Below are positions 44,647-54,960 of a stretch of 64,000 bases of DNA, in pieces. This DNA is from Ligula intestinalis. Taxonomy: Eukaryota > Platyhelminthes > Cestoda > Diphyllobothriidea > Diphyllobothriidae. The stretch lies in assembly GCA_036362985.1 (NCBI GenBank), contig JAYGXS010000009.1, positions 21,968,047 to 22,032,046 on the forward strand, written 5' to 3'. Made by a program: the position numbers and the translations under genes. A model generated the notes under the pieces. It searched no databases, was not told where the DNA came from, and was given only the letters and a program-made list of their open reading frames with translations. Numbering within the stretch: position 1 is the stretch's first letter; the number at the start of each line of letters is the position of its first letter.

Positions 44647-47507
44647 TACTGGCAAACTCGCGCAAAAACGCATTGGACACTGCAGAGTCTCGCCGGCTGA
44701 AATTTCTATATACTAACGCCCAGAGTTTATTCTCGAAGTTTGATGAACTTCAAATACAGGTAGCCGATGGGTCCCCTGATGTTATAGCAATTACAGAAAC
44801 CTGGCTGTCACAAAGCATCAGTGATTCAGAAGTGGCGCTATGCGGATACCAACTATTTAGACGAGACCGAGTGGAACGCCAGGGTGGAGGAGTTGCTATG
44901 TATGTAAAGAACGAATTAAGTGTGTGCGAGAAGCCTGAAAGGATTACTCATGGTAAAGAGGCTATTTGGCTGACAATTAAGGCACGGGTTTCGCAGCCCC
45001 TGGAAGCCGTGACTGTCTACCGACCACCGCGGACAAACAGTGATGCAGATGCGCGTTTACTGGTGTGCATAAAGGAGATAGGAAGTCGACCTGATGTTGT
45101 ACTCATGGGTGACTTCAATGCGCCCAGCATATGTTGGAACAATTTGCGGGCCAATTGTTCTAAAAACACCTTTGGTCACCATCTGCTAAAAACAACACTT
45201 GAGGCCCTTTTCACACAACACGTCCTAGTTTCAACTAGAGCACGTGGAGGGCAACAAGCAAGTTGTTTAGATCTAGTCTTCACGAAGCATCCCGACACTT
45301 TAGACGAGGTATGCTGCCTACCTCCACTAGGTCGAAGTGATCATGCCGTACTTTTATGGGATTATGGTCTTTACTCGTTACCCCCTACAGCAGACGAACC
45401 AAGATCGAATATATGGCGAGGTGACTTCTCACAAATGAGAGTAGAGGCATCACAAATAGACTGGGGTCTTTTTTTCTCTGGGGATGTCACTGAAGACTGG
45501 AATACATTTAAGGAGTGGTTGTTGCAGCTAATGCGCAGTCATTGTCCACTTTCAGTGCCCAAGGTATCTAGCCGACCTCTATGGCTGAACAGAGCTATCA
45601 AAAGAGAGATCAATAAAAAAAGAAAGCTTTGGAAGAAGTTTTGCAACACAAGCTGCAACGAAGATTTTGAACAGTACAAAATCCAGCGGAACAAGGTAAA
45701 AAAATGGTTTTCAAAGCACGACGGGACTTTGAGAGCGATCTACTGCGTCGAGCTGTCAATAATCCAAAGTTGCTATACAGTTATTTACGGAAAAGCACAC
45801 GTAACAGGAACCCGATTCCTGTTATGCAAACTGATGATGGTCACGAAATCTCCGACTGTAAAAACAAAAGCAGAACATTTTGCTGAGTTCTTTCAGTCTG
45901 TCTTCACCATAGAACCTCCCTTCGTCGCAACTGTTGACGAGGTCGTGGAAGCACCAAATATTGGGGATATTTTGTTTGAAGAAGAGGCGATTTTTCAAGA
46001 ACTAAAAAGCTTGAAGGAATGTAAATCTCCGGGTCCTGATGAAATTCCTGCCAAATTGCTCAAGGAACTTGCTAGAGAGCTAGCTAAACCCCTTTCACTA
46101 GTGTGCCAGAAATCGTTTGATACTGGAATACTTCCTCCGGACTGGAAATTAGCGCATATTACACCGCTTTACAAAAGCGGTGGTCGTGCATCTGCGAATA
46201 ACTACAGACCCTTGAGTCTGACCTCCGTATGCTGCAAAGTAATGGAGAAGATCATCAAGAAGCAATTGATGATATATTGTGAAACTCACAATATATTGTC
46301 GAATGCGCAATTTGGATTCCGTAGGGGAAGGTCATGTGTAACAAACTTGCTTTATACGATGCAAAGCTGGACAGGGGCAATTGATGCAAAAGAAACTGTA
46401 CATGCAGCCTACATTGATTTCCGGAAGGCCTTTGACAGTGTTCCACACCAACGTCTCCTGCATAAGTTGAGACTGATGGGTATCGGAGGCAGACTTCTTA
46501 CGTGGATTGAGAATTTCCTATCTGGTCGTTCCCAAACGGTGTGTGTAGGACGACAACGATCAAGGCCGACAGTCATCGAGAGTGGAGTACCTCAAGGTTC
46601 AGTACTCGGACCCACCCTCTTTCTCTTGTTCGTTAATGATTGTGTACAGGAATTGGACTGCGAGTGCGCCATGTTTGCAGATGATGTAAAAATATGGAGG
46701 GTCATCAGGTGTGCTGCCGATGAAGATAATTTCCAGGAAAATCTTTGTCGATTAAACGAGTGGTCGCATAGATGGCTGCTGTCCTTCAATTCTAACAAAT
46801 GCACTCTGCTGCGCCTGGGAAATCAAAATGCGGTGCCTTATGCGCGACCCTACCATCTGAACGGAATCCCTCTGCAAGAAACAGAAATACAGAAGGATCT
46901 CGGCATCTTGATGACAGACAATCTCAAACCTTCTACACAATGTTGTAAGGCGGCTAAAACTGCAACTTCAATGTTGTACGCCATCAAGCGGGCATTCACG
47001 GTTTTTGATGAAGACTGTTTCTCGAAAATCTTCGGTACCTTCATAAGGCCACATCTTGAATACGCGATTCAAGCCTGGAGACCGTGGATGCGGCAGGATT
47101 ATAACGTACTTGAGAGGGTGCAGCGACGAGCAACAAAATTAGTAAGAGGCCAAGGTTCACTACCATATGAGATCCGCCTAAATAACCTTAATCTCTATCC
47201 TTTGAGTTATAGGCAGTTACGCGGAGATTTGATACAAACCTTCCGTATCGTGCGTGGCTTTGACTGCGCTCTCATGTGTGACGACTTCTTCCAACTCGCC
47301 ACTACAACTAATCTCCGGGGGCATCCCTTCAAACTCTATGTGCCCCAAGGACGATTGGATGTACGGAAGAATTTTTTCTCTAATCGTGTCGTGGACCCGT
47401 GGAATAACCTTCCCGAGGCCATTGTTATGTCCCAATCTGTGGAGATATTCAAACACCGACTTGATATACACATGCTACGACACAACGTGAACTATGTGAC
47501 AAATTAA
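44607..47507 (+). CDS. CR1-a ORF2: endonuclease and reverse transcriptase
   Basis: The frame is open for ~966 codons but has no ATG at its start (first codons GTG GAA GCA). The frame is also open further upstream, overlapping ORF1 in the -1 phase. APE endonuclease: LYTNAQSLFSKFDEL (residue ~33), ITETWLSQS (~62), GDFNAPS (~168), RSDHAV (~241). RT: SPGPDEIPAKLLKEL (~470), NNYRPLSLTSVCCKVMEK (~530), YIDFRKAFDSVPHQRLL (~602), ESGVPQGSVLGP (~657), FADDVKIW (~689). The C-terminal region has EYAIQAWRPW (~815). Catalytic residues are all present. However, ~155 nt (45712-45868) are read out of frame between two compensating indels, so an endonuclease-RT linker of ~50 residues is scrambled. Function is doubtful. 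Confidence 0.85.
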   Translation: MEAVNPDDGCGPVVLANSRKNALDTAESRRLKFLYTNAQSLFSKFDELQIQVADGSPDVIAITETWLSQSISDSEVALCGYQLFRRDRVERQGGGVAMYVKNELSVCEKPERITHGKEAIWLTIKARVSQPLEAVTVYRPPRTNSDADARLLVCIKEIGSRPDVVLMGDFNAPSICWNNLRANCSKNTFGHHLLKTTLEALFTQHVLVSTRARGGQQASCLDLVFTKHPDTLDEVCCLPPLGRSDHAVLLWDYGLYSLPPTADEPRSNIWRGDFSQMRVEASQIDWGLFFSGDVTEDWNTFKEWLLQLMRSHCPLSVPKVSSRPLWLNRAIKREINKKRKLWKKFCNTSCNEDFEQYKIQRNKVKKWFSKHDGTLRAIYCVELSIIQSCYTVIYGKAHVTGTRFLLCKLMMVTKSPTVKTKAEHFAEFFQSVFTIEPPFVATVDEVVEAPNIGDILFEEEAIFQELKSLKECKSPGPDEIPAKLLKELARELAKPLSLVCQKSFDTGILPPDWKLAHITPLYKSGGRASANNYRPLSLTSVCCKVMEKIIKKQLMIYCETHNILSNAQFGFRRGRSCVTNLLYTMQSWTGAIDAKETVHAAYIDFRKAFDSVPHQRLLHKLRLMGIGGRLLTWIENFLSGRSQTVCVGRQRSRPTVIESGVPQGSVLGPTLFLLFVNDCVQELDCECAMFADDVKIWRVIRCAADEDNFQENLCRLNEWSHRWLLSFNSNKCTLLRLGNQNAVPYARPYHLNGIPLQETEIQKDLGILMTDNLKPSTQCCKAAKTATSMLYAIKRAFTVFDEDCFSKIFGTFIRPHLEYAIQAWRPWMRQDYNVLERVQRRATKLVRGQGSLPYEIRLNNLNLYPLSYRQLRGDLIQTFRIVRGFDCALMCDDFFQLATTTNLRGHPFKLYVPQGRLDVRKNFFSNRVVDPWNNLPEAIVMSQSVEIFKHRLDIHMLRHNVNYVTN

Positions 47508-47661
47508 CCTTGAAACACCACTGCGCCATATGACTGTCTATATTTTCCTGACTGAAAACTTGTTAACATTGTTTATAATTCTTGAGATTTTGATGTGACA
47601 AATAGGGAGTTCAAAGGCGCAAGCCTATTTTTCCCTCAAATATACTGACTGACTGACTGAC

Positions 47662-48348
47662 TAGCACTAGCCTTTTCCGTAGAAGGAGGTGGAAGACAAC
47701 AGTGAATTAATGTTTTAAATCAACGAAGAGAGGGGCAATACCATTTGTGAAAATCAGATCGAGGATATGATTCTGTCTTGTTGGGGAACTAACTAGTTGA
47801 GACCAGTAAAAAAATTAATGGTATCTAGGAAAGGCTGAAATCTAGGTGGACAATAGTTTGAAGGCCAGTCGATTTCAGGAAAATTAAAATCTCCAGCAAT
47901 AATATTAACTTCAAAAGTGGATTCCAAAAAAATTGAATATTTTACACAAATTTGCATCTTCTTCAGATGAAGAGTTAGGAGGATTATATACACATCCGAT
48001 AATCGCCTTTTGGCAGGGCGATAGGATAAAAGAAGCGAAAAAGTAATTTCCAGAGAAGGACGTGCTATTTAGATAAAACGGAAAGTGCCTAAATGACGTT
48101 CTTATATAGAGAAGACAACCACCACGCTTATATATGCGATCGTGACGATAGAAATCATACTCGTCTATGATAAGGGAGGAGTCAGAAATGATTGGATGGG
48201 TCCAAGATTCTGCAATGCATATAACATCGGGCATCATCTCGGAAGCAATAGCTCGAAGTTGAGCCATTTTATTGATAATGGACCTGGCATTAAGCATTAT
48301 GACATCAAGTGTGTTTCGAGTGGCGAGACTATGGCTATCGTTATTCAT
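47662..48348 (-). pseudogene. B3 ORF2, endonuclease part
   Basis: From ATG 48348 the minus strand encodes VIMLNARSIINKMAQLRAIA, VICIAESWTHP, YKRGGCLLYIR and AIIGCVYNPP. After a shift near 47940 come IIAGDFNFPEIDW (47900) and, after a stop at 47795-47793, LDLIFTNGIAPLFVD. These are the N, E, D/N and downstream blocks of an APE-type endonuclease. The sequence then ends at the CR1-a junction (47662). The ATG overlaps the ORF1 stop as ATGA. Confidence 0.8.
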
Positions 48349-49120
48349 AAAAAATAATTTTGAGGTGGGTAAGCAAACTGTAGGCCATTGTTATTTGGGG
48401 AATAAGTACTGACGGGTATGGAGATATTTGTATGTGGGTAGCCAATAATGGATGGCTGATAAGGTCTGATATATCTAGGGATCTCACTTTCTGGCATGGG
48501 CAAATGAGGAGAGGATAGACCAAAGTAACCTTCTGGGCCATTTCGGAGGAATGGGGGGAGGTTAGAAGGCACGTAGCAGTTTGCGGGTTTGGGTCGATGA
48601 GGGTGGGTAAAGGAACTGATAGGGGAAACGGTGACATTCAATTAGTGTAAGGCCATTTGCGTAAGGACAGGTGGTCCTAATCAGTGAATCTCCGGCATGG
48701 CAACTCCGATTAGATTTAAAAATATACCAGTTTGGGTTACTGCCGTGCAAATTAAATTTTTAGTGGTTCAGGCTCTATATATTCAATAACGCATTATTCG
48801 GGGGAATAACATGACTCGCACGGTCAAGGGAGGAGCTAGGTTGTGGTGGGGAAGCGGTCGGCCTAAGCGCTTTTGACAGTGTTGACGACATTATTGATGA
48901 GCTTTTTGCAGTTAGAGGCAACGGAATCTATCGATCGTTGGACAGAGAATGTATTCAGACTAGTTGTAATCGCAGAAGATGGTGGAGCGGCGGGGCTTGC
49001 AGGTCCCAACATCGAGACGGATGGGCTACCTGCTGCACTGATGTTTATGTGCCTATGACAAGACATTCGGGAGGCAGGGATAGCAGGTGTACTGATGGTT
49101 ACGGGAGTATGACTACACAT
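48345..49120 (-). pseudogene. B3 ORF1, Pro-rich, broken
   Basis: An N-terminal piece (49120-48863) is Ser/Pro/Ala-rich. A C-terminal piece (48641-48345) is Pro/Tyr/Asn-rich (PHRPKPANCYVP, YGLSSPHLPMP-like, PNNNGLQFAYPPQNYFL). Stops separate them. Composition matches ORF1 of B2, although the sequences hardly align. The last codons are TAT TTT TTA TGA, which place a slippery T6A heptamer directly before the stop. Confidence 0.6.
48348..48354 (-). promoter_or_regulatory. Candidate -1 frameshift heptamer at the B3 ORF1/ORF2 junction
   Basis: The minus strand reads T TTT TTA in the ORF1 frame, immediately before the ORF1 stop TGA. Slippage by -1 enters the ORF2 frame (TTT TTT ATG AAT). The heptamer fits the X XXY YYZ rule. 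A stop-start ATGA overlap lies at the same place, so termination-reinitiation is an equal alternative. No strong downstream stem is obvious. Confidence 0.4.
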
Positions 49121-49265
49121 CCGAGGGCAGGGATAATGGGTGTATTGACGTAAGCGGGTGTATAATCAGATATCCGGGATGGAGGATTAGCGTGTGCATT
49201 GGTCCTATCGGAAACTACGACCAGACTTATGAACAGTAGTCGGAGAAGTCACTGGTCAAGGATAG

Positions 49266-50094
49266 CACAACAAAACGCGAAAGGCTAGCCCTTGTCGCGC
49301 TTCTCAAGAAACTCTGACACTTTTTGCTCGCTTAACATTTCATCGTACTCACCGACCATCAAACACTCAAATAGCTCCAGAATTTCAAAGACGCCAAAGA
49401 ACAAGTTGCCAAAAGGAGAGAACTGCTTGAAGAATTTGAGTATGAAGTAGAGTTTCGTCCCGACAAACAACACTTGAACGCCGATGCGCTGTCCCACCCA
49501 CCAATTCTTCCGACCATGGCACCGGACACCAGCTTCTCGATATCAGCCATACATATTTCTCACGCTGCCCAAGAACAATGTGCAAAAATGCAGGCAACCG
49601 ACCCCAATATGTCCCTTATATACGACAAACAGCAACACGGTTCCCCCAAACCCACCGCCCAGGAGATTGAGAGTTTCAGCTGGGAAGCCCATTGTCTTCG
49701 GTCGATGTGGCCTTTTCTCTGCCATGTGGACAATATCCTATTGTATCAGCATCGTCCCTCTCTTCCCCAACGTCTAGTGGTGCTTTGCATTCTTAGACAT
49801 CAACTCATCCACAATACCCATGAAGAAGTAGGGCATTGTGGACAGGCGAAAACCCTCGCCGCAATCCATCACCGATGTTGGTGGCCCGCTCAGCGAGCCG
49901 ATGCAGTCTTCGTCTGTCAAAGGTGCCAGACCTGTGCTAAAATCAAAGACCTCGAAACATATCCACGGTCACCGCTCGAACTAATGTTATCAGGCTTCCC
50001 TAACCACCGCATCGGTTTAAACATTATTGGACCTCTATTCGAGACAACGAAGAAAAACTGCTTCAACCTAGTCATCGTTAACGATTTCAAGAAA
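49266..50094 (+). pseudogene. gypsy RNase H end and integrase N-terminal half
   Basis: RNase H resumes with ERLALVALLKKL and FIVLTDHQTLK, then FEYEVEFRPDKQHLNADALS (about 49430-49495), with three stops in the first 120 bp. The frame 49474-50094 then gives the integrase. Its zinc-binding HHCC domain has HNTHEEVGHCGQAKTL, HHRCWWPAQRADAV and CQRCQTC (about 49810-49935). The catalytic core starts GLNIIGP, where N replaces the first catalytic D, and ends with NDFKK before TGA (50095-50097). Confidence 0.8.
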
Positions 50095-50097
50095 TGA

Positions 50098-50944
50098 TGC
50101 GAAGCCATCCCACTCTCCTATCAAGAAAGCCCTACCACAGCAGCAGCAGCAGCACTAATCGGTTACTGGATCACCTGGTATGGAGCACCCCACATCGTCC
50201 ACACAAATCAAGGATTTGCTTTCGAAAGCCACCTGTTTCGGGCTCTTTGTCATTTGCTAGGTATAGCAAACACACGTTCCTTCCCATGCCTTCCCACCGG
50301 AAATGGACAAAGAACGCACAAACAAGACACTTATATCGTGCCTTCGCAGTATGACCGATCAATTTCGTGCAGACTCGTGGGACGACTTTCTTCCCTGAAG
50401 TCTCTTGGCCTACCACGCCACGATCCACTCTTCTACTTCATTTACTCCCCACACTATGATTTTTGGGCGTGATCTTCAGTTACTTTCTGAAGTAACTAAA
50501 CCACACGCCATTTTGGTAACAGAAGAACCACACTAGTCTCTTAATCAACTCATAGGCTTTCATCAAAACATCAACGCCACGGCACACTCACATTAGAAAG
50601 ACTATTACGACCGTTTGACGCATGGAGTACAATACGAACATGGTGATCGTGTTTGGTTGCGCAGTGACAACCCCCAGTAGGTGCTTCAAGGAAATTTCAT
50701 CGCCAGTGGTTCGGACATTATATTATTATACGGCCAGTATCAAATTCTGTCACCAGTATCCGTCTCGAATACAACCCTTTCGGTAGAATCCTGCAAGTAC
50801 AATTCAATCGCCTAAAACCATGCAGCTCTGACTCTCCATCTGCTCAAAATTCGATTCCCTCAACATCTCACGCAGTCACTTTCATACCACCCTACATCCT
50901 CACGCTGTACTCATCCCGCGCTGAGGACAGTACAAAAGCTTCTG
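50098..50944 (+). pseudogene. gypsy integrase core end and C-terminal domain
   Basis: The core continues as AIPLSYQESPTTAAAAALIG, WITWYGAPHIVHTNQGFAFE (N for the second catalytic D) and GIANTRSFPCLP, then loses the ER motif. After decay, DYYDRLTHGVQYEHGDRVWL (about 50600) and KFHRQWFGHYIIIRPVSNSV (about 50690) form the GPY/F-like module. FGRILQVQFNRLKPC follows near 50790. The frame runs into the polypurine tract. Confidence 0.75.
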
Positions 50945-50952
50945 AAGGGGGC
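50945..50952 (+). promoter_or_regulatory. Polypurine tract of the gypsy element
   Basis: aaggggg followed by c, directly before TGTCACGAG of the 3' LTR. This is the expected place for plus-strand DNA priming. Confidence 0.6.
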
Positions 50953-51298
50953 TGTCACGAGACCAAACCCTCCCAGGTAACCTTGACTAAGCATTCCCAC
51001 GGTGTCCCCTTTCAGAATATCCAACACGTCCAACGTACCCGTCGGCCAGCAACTTCAACTTTAACCCCAATTCCTTTTAGATGACCATCCCCATTATTAA
51101 CAGCCGGCTGCTCCCTCCTTATTAACTCCTTGCATTATATAATCACTCCTATCTTTACTCTCTATATTATTTCTAACCCTATTATAACTTCTACATAATT
51201 AATCATTCATTTTATCCGGAGTTTTTCCTTCTACTATCCTGTCTTACGATGGTATGCATATGTGGTGCCTAATGACCATATTCTTGTAGGACGTTACA
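50953..51298 (+). repeat. 3' LTR of the Ty3/gypsy element
   Basis: This 346 bp segment starts TGTCACGAG and ends TTACA. It aligns with 25399-25754 with several small deletions. The divergence between the two LTRs agrees with the decay seen in the coding domains. Confidence 0.85.
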
Positions 51299-54094
51299 CA
51301 TTGCCCCTTATCTTTTCATTGACTTACACTGATTCACACCACACGTGACTGTGTTTTGGTTGTGCCAAAGGCTCATTGGTTTGCTGGTGAGTCGTCGTAG
51401 TAGTTTTTATGAGGGAGCTGCAGGTAGTTTGCCTTATTTCGCCTACTGGTAATCCCTCTCTATCCACGGCATGATTTATTTAGTAATTTTGAAAAAACTT
51501 TTTAAAATTCTGGCACGTAAGCTATTTCAAGTGCGTACAATCTTCCAGATCTACAATGTCTTACAGACTTAGACCCATACGGGCCTATTTTTGGAATAGT
51601 TTTCACAATTATATGGCGCGACTGAGAAGTTGTGCTTACCGGTCTTTCGATAACGGCCACATACCGCAGTTGATAGACCGTGATTTAGTATACTGAATCG
51701 CAAATGGATTTGCGGTTTTTGCCCTGAATAGGACTTTCGTAAAGGTCACCCATAGCAAAAATATCGATTCGTCTAGATTTTAAGGTCACTTTCACGCTGC
51801 TTCCTATGCCTACATTGCGTTCAGACAAACGTGCAAACCGAAACGCGCGCACATAAAATAATGATTTATTGTCCCTCTTATCCCCTGGTACCTTTTCCTC
51901 ATTGCGTCATAGTGTGTAAACTTTCACTTTTCGAGGTTTTATCTTCTTTCCCAGTGCCAGTTCTGTAATTTATATTTGTGCGAAGTCTAGAACTACGTTT
52001 CCCATCGAGATTTCTCTAAAACTACATAATGGCACTGGTTGTCAGGTATGCTCAACGGCAAAATGCTATCATAATTCCGCTACGCACATGTCAGCATGCT
52101 TACATAAATCTGAGTTAAATTAGCCACTCATATGCCGACATAATATCAGCATGTTTATGCTAGTTTCATTCTGATGTATCAATGCTATACCTACGTTGAA
52201 ATATTGTTGACTACATCAAGCTGCCATGTTAGTGCTCGCTTGACAGGGCACTGGAACGCACCCAGGATATTGCATAAACCTGCGGCACGATTTTTCGTGT
52301 TTCTTATTTTAAGGGGAAGGTCAGTTTGCCGAACGTTCTCTTTATTGATAAGTTAAATCGGGTATTCGAAGAACCTTCCATAATATCTGCATCAGCTTTC
52401 GAGGGCGTTGCTGTCACGTTTGGAGGCAGTCCGCATCGCACCATCGAACTCCGCCGTTTTTTGCGGTGTTCCCAATGTAATTTTGATTGTGCGTGCATGT
52501 TTCCCAACCTGTATATTCCTTTTTTTCGCAAACTTGAATTGAATCATCAAATCTTCCGTCAGCATATAGTGTATCATTCCGCGCAGGACTCTGTCGAAAC
52601 GTTTTCTGCCGATTTAACAAAAGAACCTGAAAAAATTCCACGTTAACTGTCCCGAATGAGATCTGACAAACTTGCAAAATTGCCAACATTTCTAGGTCAA
52701 ATGAAGTCCACCCGCCCTCGTCGTACATATATGAACAAACTTTTCTGTTCATGTGAAAGTTTAATTTCCTTTTCGGCTAGCTGCTGGGGTTTGTTTTTCT
52801 CTATTATCTAAGGAAAAGAGTGAGAGAAATCTGTACATGGAAAAATTGAACGTTAAAAACAGCTACATTACGACATAATAGGACTGCCAAAAATTTCCTT
52901 TGTGAATGTATATCGCCGTTTATCATACGCCTCACTCAATTCCTTACTTGAAGTATTCGACATGTGCATATTCCTCATTTTGGGCCTATTGTCATCCAAG
53001 TCCAAATGGTTTCCATTTCTCTCGGTCCGCCGCACACACTTCGTATCAGTTTGATAGCCAGCAATAATCGTTTTGCTCATTTTTGAACACCAAGTTAGGA
53101 TTCGTAATTTAAAGTCTCTGTGCACATTTGTGCTGCAGCTTGTGTTCATTTTAATCTAAGAGGTCTTGGTAGGCTATCTAAAAGCGTCGGCAGCGTTAAA
53201 TGACTAACGTTTTTGCTGTTTTCATTTGGAACTTCGGTGAAGTGATGAGAAATAATTGATTTAAACACCTATGACCTCCTAGCACCGCCTATGATTGTTT
53301 CCTTGATCTGATTTCTTTTTACCTATTTAATAATTCAGCAGATTTTTTGCCGACTACACAATATCCAACTGCTGGTATTTTGAATGATTTTTGTTGTCGA
53401 TAGCAGTCAAATCACCTGTCTGCACTTGTGTCCATTATCAGTAGTGCATGCTTAACTGACTTTAGATTCTGCTGCGCCTCGAATTAGTGAGCCTGTCATT
53501 AAAATGTACATTCTATTGTGCTTTATGTCCCGAATACCCAAGCTGTCAACGCTAACATCATCTTGAGTTCGGGCCTCCTCACAGAGGCGTCTACTTTTTA
53601 ATTTATCCCTACATTTTTGGCATATAAACGTGGTAACTCGGAAAGAAAAAATTGTACATAAGCTTTAACTTAGATTTCTCCGCCCTTCGTCTTTATCGCG
53701 TAGTCTGAGCTCAAAGTCTCATTTTTCTCAATTGTCAAAAAACTTTGTCTCTAACAGGTCATGATCGCGTAGGAGCTAAGGTTTGCAGTCATTAGAAATC
53801 ACGTCTTTGCCATTAGCCTCATACAGAAATCTTTGCCTGTTGGCTGGAACGTCTTAATCGGCATGCAAAGGGACGCAGTTGATAGCTTTTATTTGTACTC
53901 GACTGTGTAGCCCTTCACTGAAGACGCGATTGCATAGGCAAAATTAACGAATGTAGTGTAAGCCTAGTTGATCGAATTCATCCAGACAATGGTTGTATTC
54001 AGGGCACATAGGCTATTTATCACGTCTTTAAAGATTCCCGCCGATTTCAGCATTCACATCCACAGAGAAGCACTGACAGCATCTGTTTGAGCCG
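51299..54094. other. Unassigned 2.8 kb stretch
   Basis: No gene supported. Frames at 52326-52646 (plus), 52414-52752 and 52868-53149 (minus) show no recognisable domain, and the first two overlap on opposite strands. The last is Cys/Lys-rich with no splice evidence. No repeat family is recognised. Confidence 0.3.
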
Positions 54095-54545
54095 CTGAGC
54101 TTTTTGCGTTGAAGCTAACGAAAGACTGGAGGTATTTGACCACCGCTACCCAAGGATCATCCTTTGAAGGAAGTATGCTGTCTCAATCAAGGCAGTCCGA
54201 ACTCGCTGCAACAGTATCGCGAGGATATTTCACGCCACCGAAGAAAAACGACTGAGGTGGTTTGGACACGTTCTCAATTGTACGCATCACGAGCTTTTTG
54301 CTGCTGCTCTCTGTCCGGCGCCGCAGCCCACCTTGACGCGTCAAAGAGAAGGGCATCTAAGGACCTTGCTCGACACAGTTCGTGAAGACATGGAAGCGGT
54401 TCTTAGGCCTTCGGTTTTCGATCCCCGTTGTTGGAGAAGAGAATGAGAGGAGCTATCCAGATCCGCTGCGCCTACTCATCACATGTGGAGAAGTACCATC
54501 CGTTACATTATTAAGGCCGGATTATTCAGACATAATCACAGCCAC
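54095..54545 (+). pseudogene. RTE subfamily 1 3' remnant
   Basis: With frame changes this reads ERRLEVFDHRYPRIIL, then RWFGHVLNCTHHEL (54256). Nucleotide identity to the 10765-10940 end follows (ctcgacacagttcgtgaaga, gttggagaagag, cataatcacagcc). It is the third copy of this RTE 3' end. Confidence 0.75.
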
Positions 54546-54843
54546 ATGAAGCGCAAGGTGCCAATCGATCTCACAGGTTTCAGTGATGTAGAAGGGCTAA
54601 CTCCAGAGTTATCCTATGATTGATTTCATCCATGCCTTGCCCGTTCGGCCAGCCGGCCGGCCGAAGTTTTGATAAAAAGCGTGAAAATCTGTCTATGGCA
54701 ACACCTGAAAAGATTATGTGTGCACTAATTCTCAAGCCTACTTACGCTGCTACCACAATTCCCTGGAACATGGCACGGTTTCCCAAGAGAGCTCGCGTAC
54801 ACTGCAACCGCACTAGCGTAGTCCACATACGCAATCTACATAC
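54546..54843. other. Unassigned stretch
   Basis: No gene or repeat recognised. A CCGGCCGGCCG-type palindromic run lies near 54650-54664. Confidence 0.3.
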
Positions 54844-54960
54844 AGTGGAACCTCGGTTAACGAGTTTAATCGTTTCCAAAACCAAGCTATTCACCTGAAA
54901 CGTTCGTCTTGCGGAACCTGGCCAATCAAACTGCATAAGTTTACCGATTGACTGCAGGCA
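54841..54960 (+). mobile_element. Possible pogo/Tigger-type DNA transposon terminus
   Basis: After a TA dinucleotide the sequence cagtggaacctcggttaacg is followed by agtttaatcg and a gaaacgttcgtcttgcgg block. CAGTGGAACCTCGGTTAACGA-like ends are known for pogo/Tigger-type elements with TA target sites. I found neither the opposite inverted terminus within ~2 kb nor a transposase, so this is a single end or a deleted copy. Confidence 0.4.

Larger units (their letters stand above)
42843..47661 (+). mobile_element. Complete CR1 LINE (CR1-a) nested in LINE B3
   Basis: At 4.8 kb it has a long 5' leader, a damaged ORF1, an open ORF2 and a 3' end (taggg, caaaggcgcaagcct, then (ACTG)4). The 3' junction is sharp at 47661. 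The 5' junction is placed at 42843 because family B sequence on the minus strand stops there (GRTYH) and resumes at 47662 (KASA), but the exact base is uncertain. No convincing target duplication is present. Confidence 0.85.
38923..49254 (-). mobile_element. Family B LINE copy B3, minus strand, host of two further insertions
   Basis: This element is inserted in gypsy RNase H with a 9-10 bp target duplication (gtcaggata at 38914-38922 and gtcaaggata at 49255-49264). Joining the flanks restores LQRQDSTTKRERLAL of RNase H. Minus-strand order: 5' end 49254, ORF1 pieces (49120-48345), endonuclease (48348-47662), CR1 insertion (42843-47661), endonuclease end and RT (42842-41350), truncated family B insertion (40390-41343), thumb and C-terminus (40383-39840), 3' UTR and tail (to 38923). 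The RT has GVLQGTILG (about 41660), so leucine replaces proline as in B1. Several stops and shifts are present. Confidence 0.85.
25399..51298 (+). mobile_element. Ty3/gypsy LTR retrotransposon expanded by nested LINE insertions
   Basis: Two similar LTRs bound 25.9 kb. When the four LINE insertions (about 26697-29505, 30735-33315, 33441-38060 and 38923-49254) are subtracted, about 5.5 kb remains. It reads in the canonical Ty3 order: gag (26292-26696 and 29506-29640), protease (29830-30720), RT (33320-33440 and 38061-38720), RNase H (38720-38922 and 49266-49500), integrase (49500-50950). The PPT and 3' LTR follow. The order RT-RNase H-integrase identifies Ty3/gypsy. Every domain has stops or lost catalytic residues, so the element is long dead. 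I found no clear target-site duplication outside the LTRs. The outer flanks may have changed, or one LTR may belong to a second copy. Confidence 0.85.

Noticed and set aside
52868..53149. 93-codon Cys/Lys-rich frame, minus strand, possible small secreted protein
   Set aside because: No signal peptide, no splice evidence and no recognised family.
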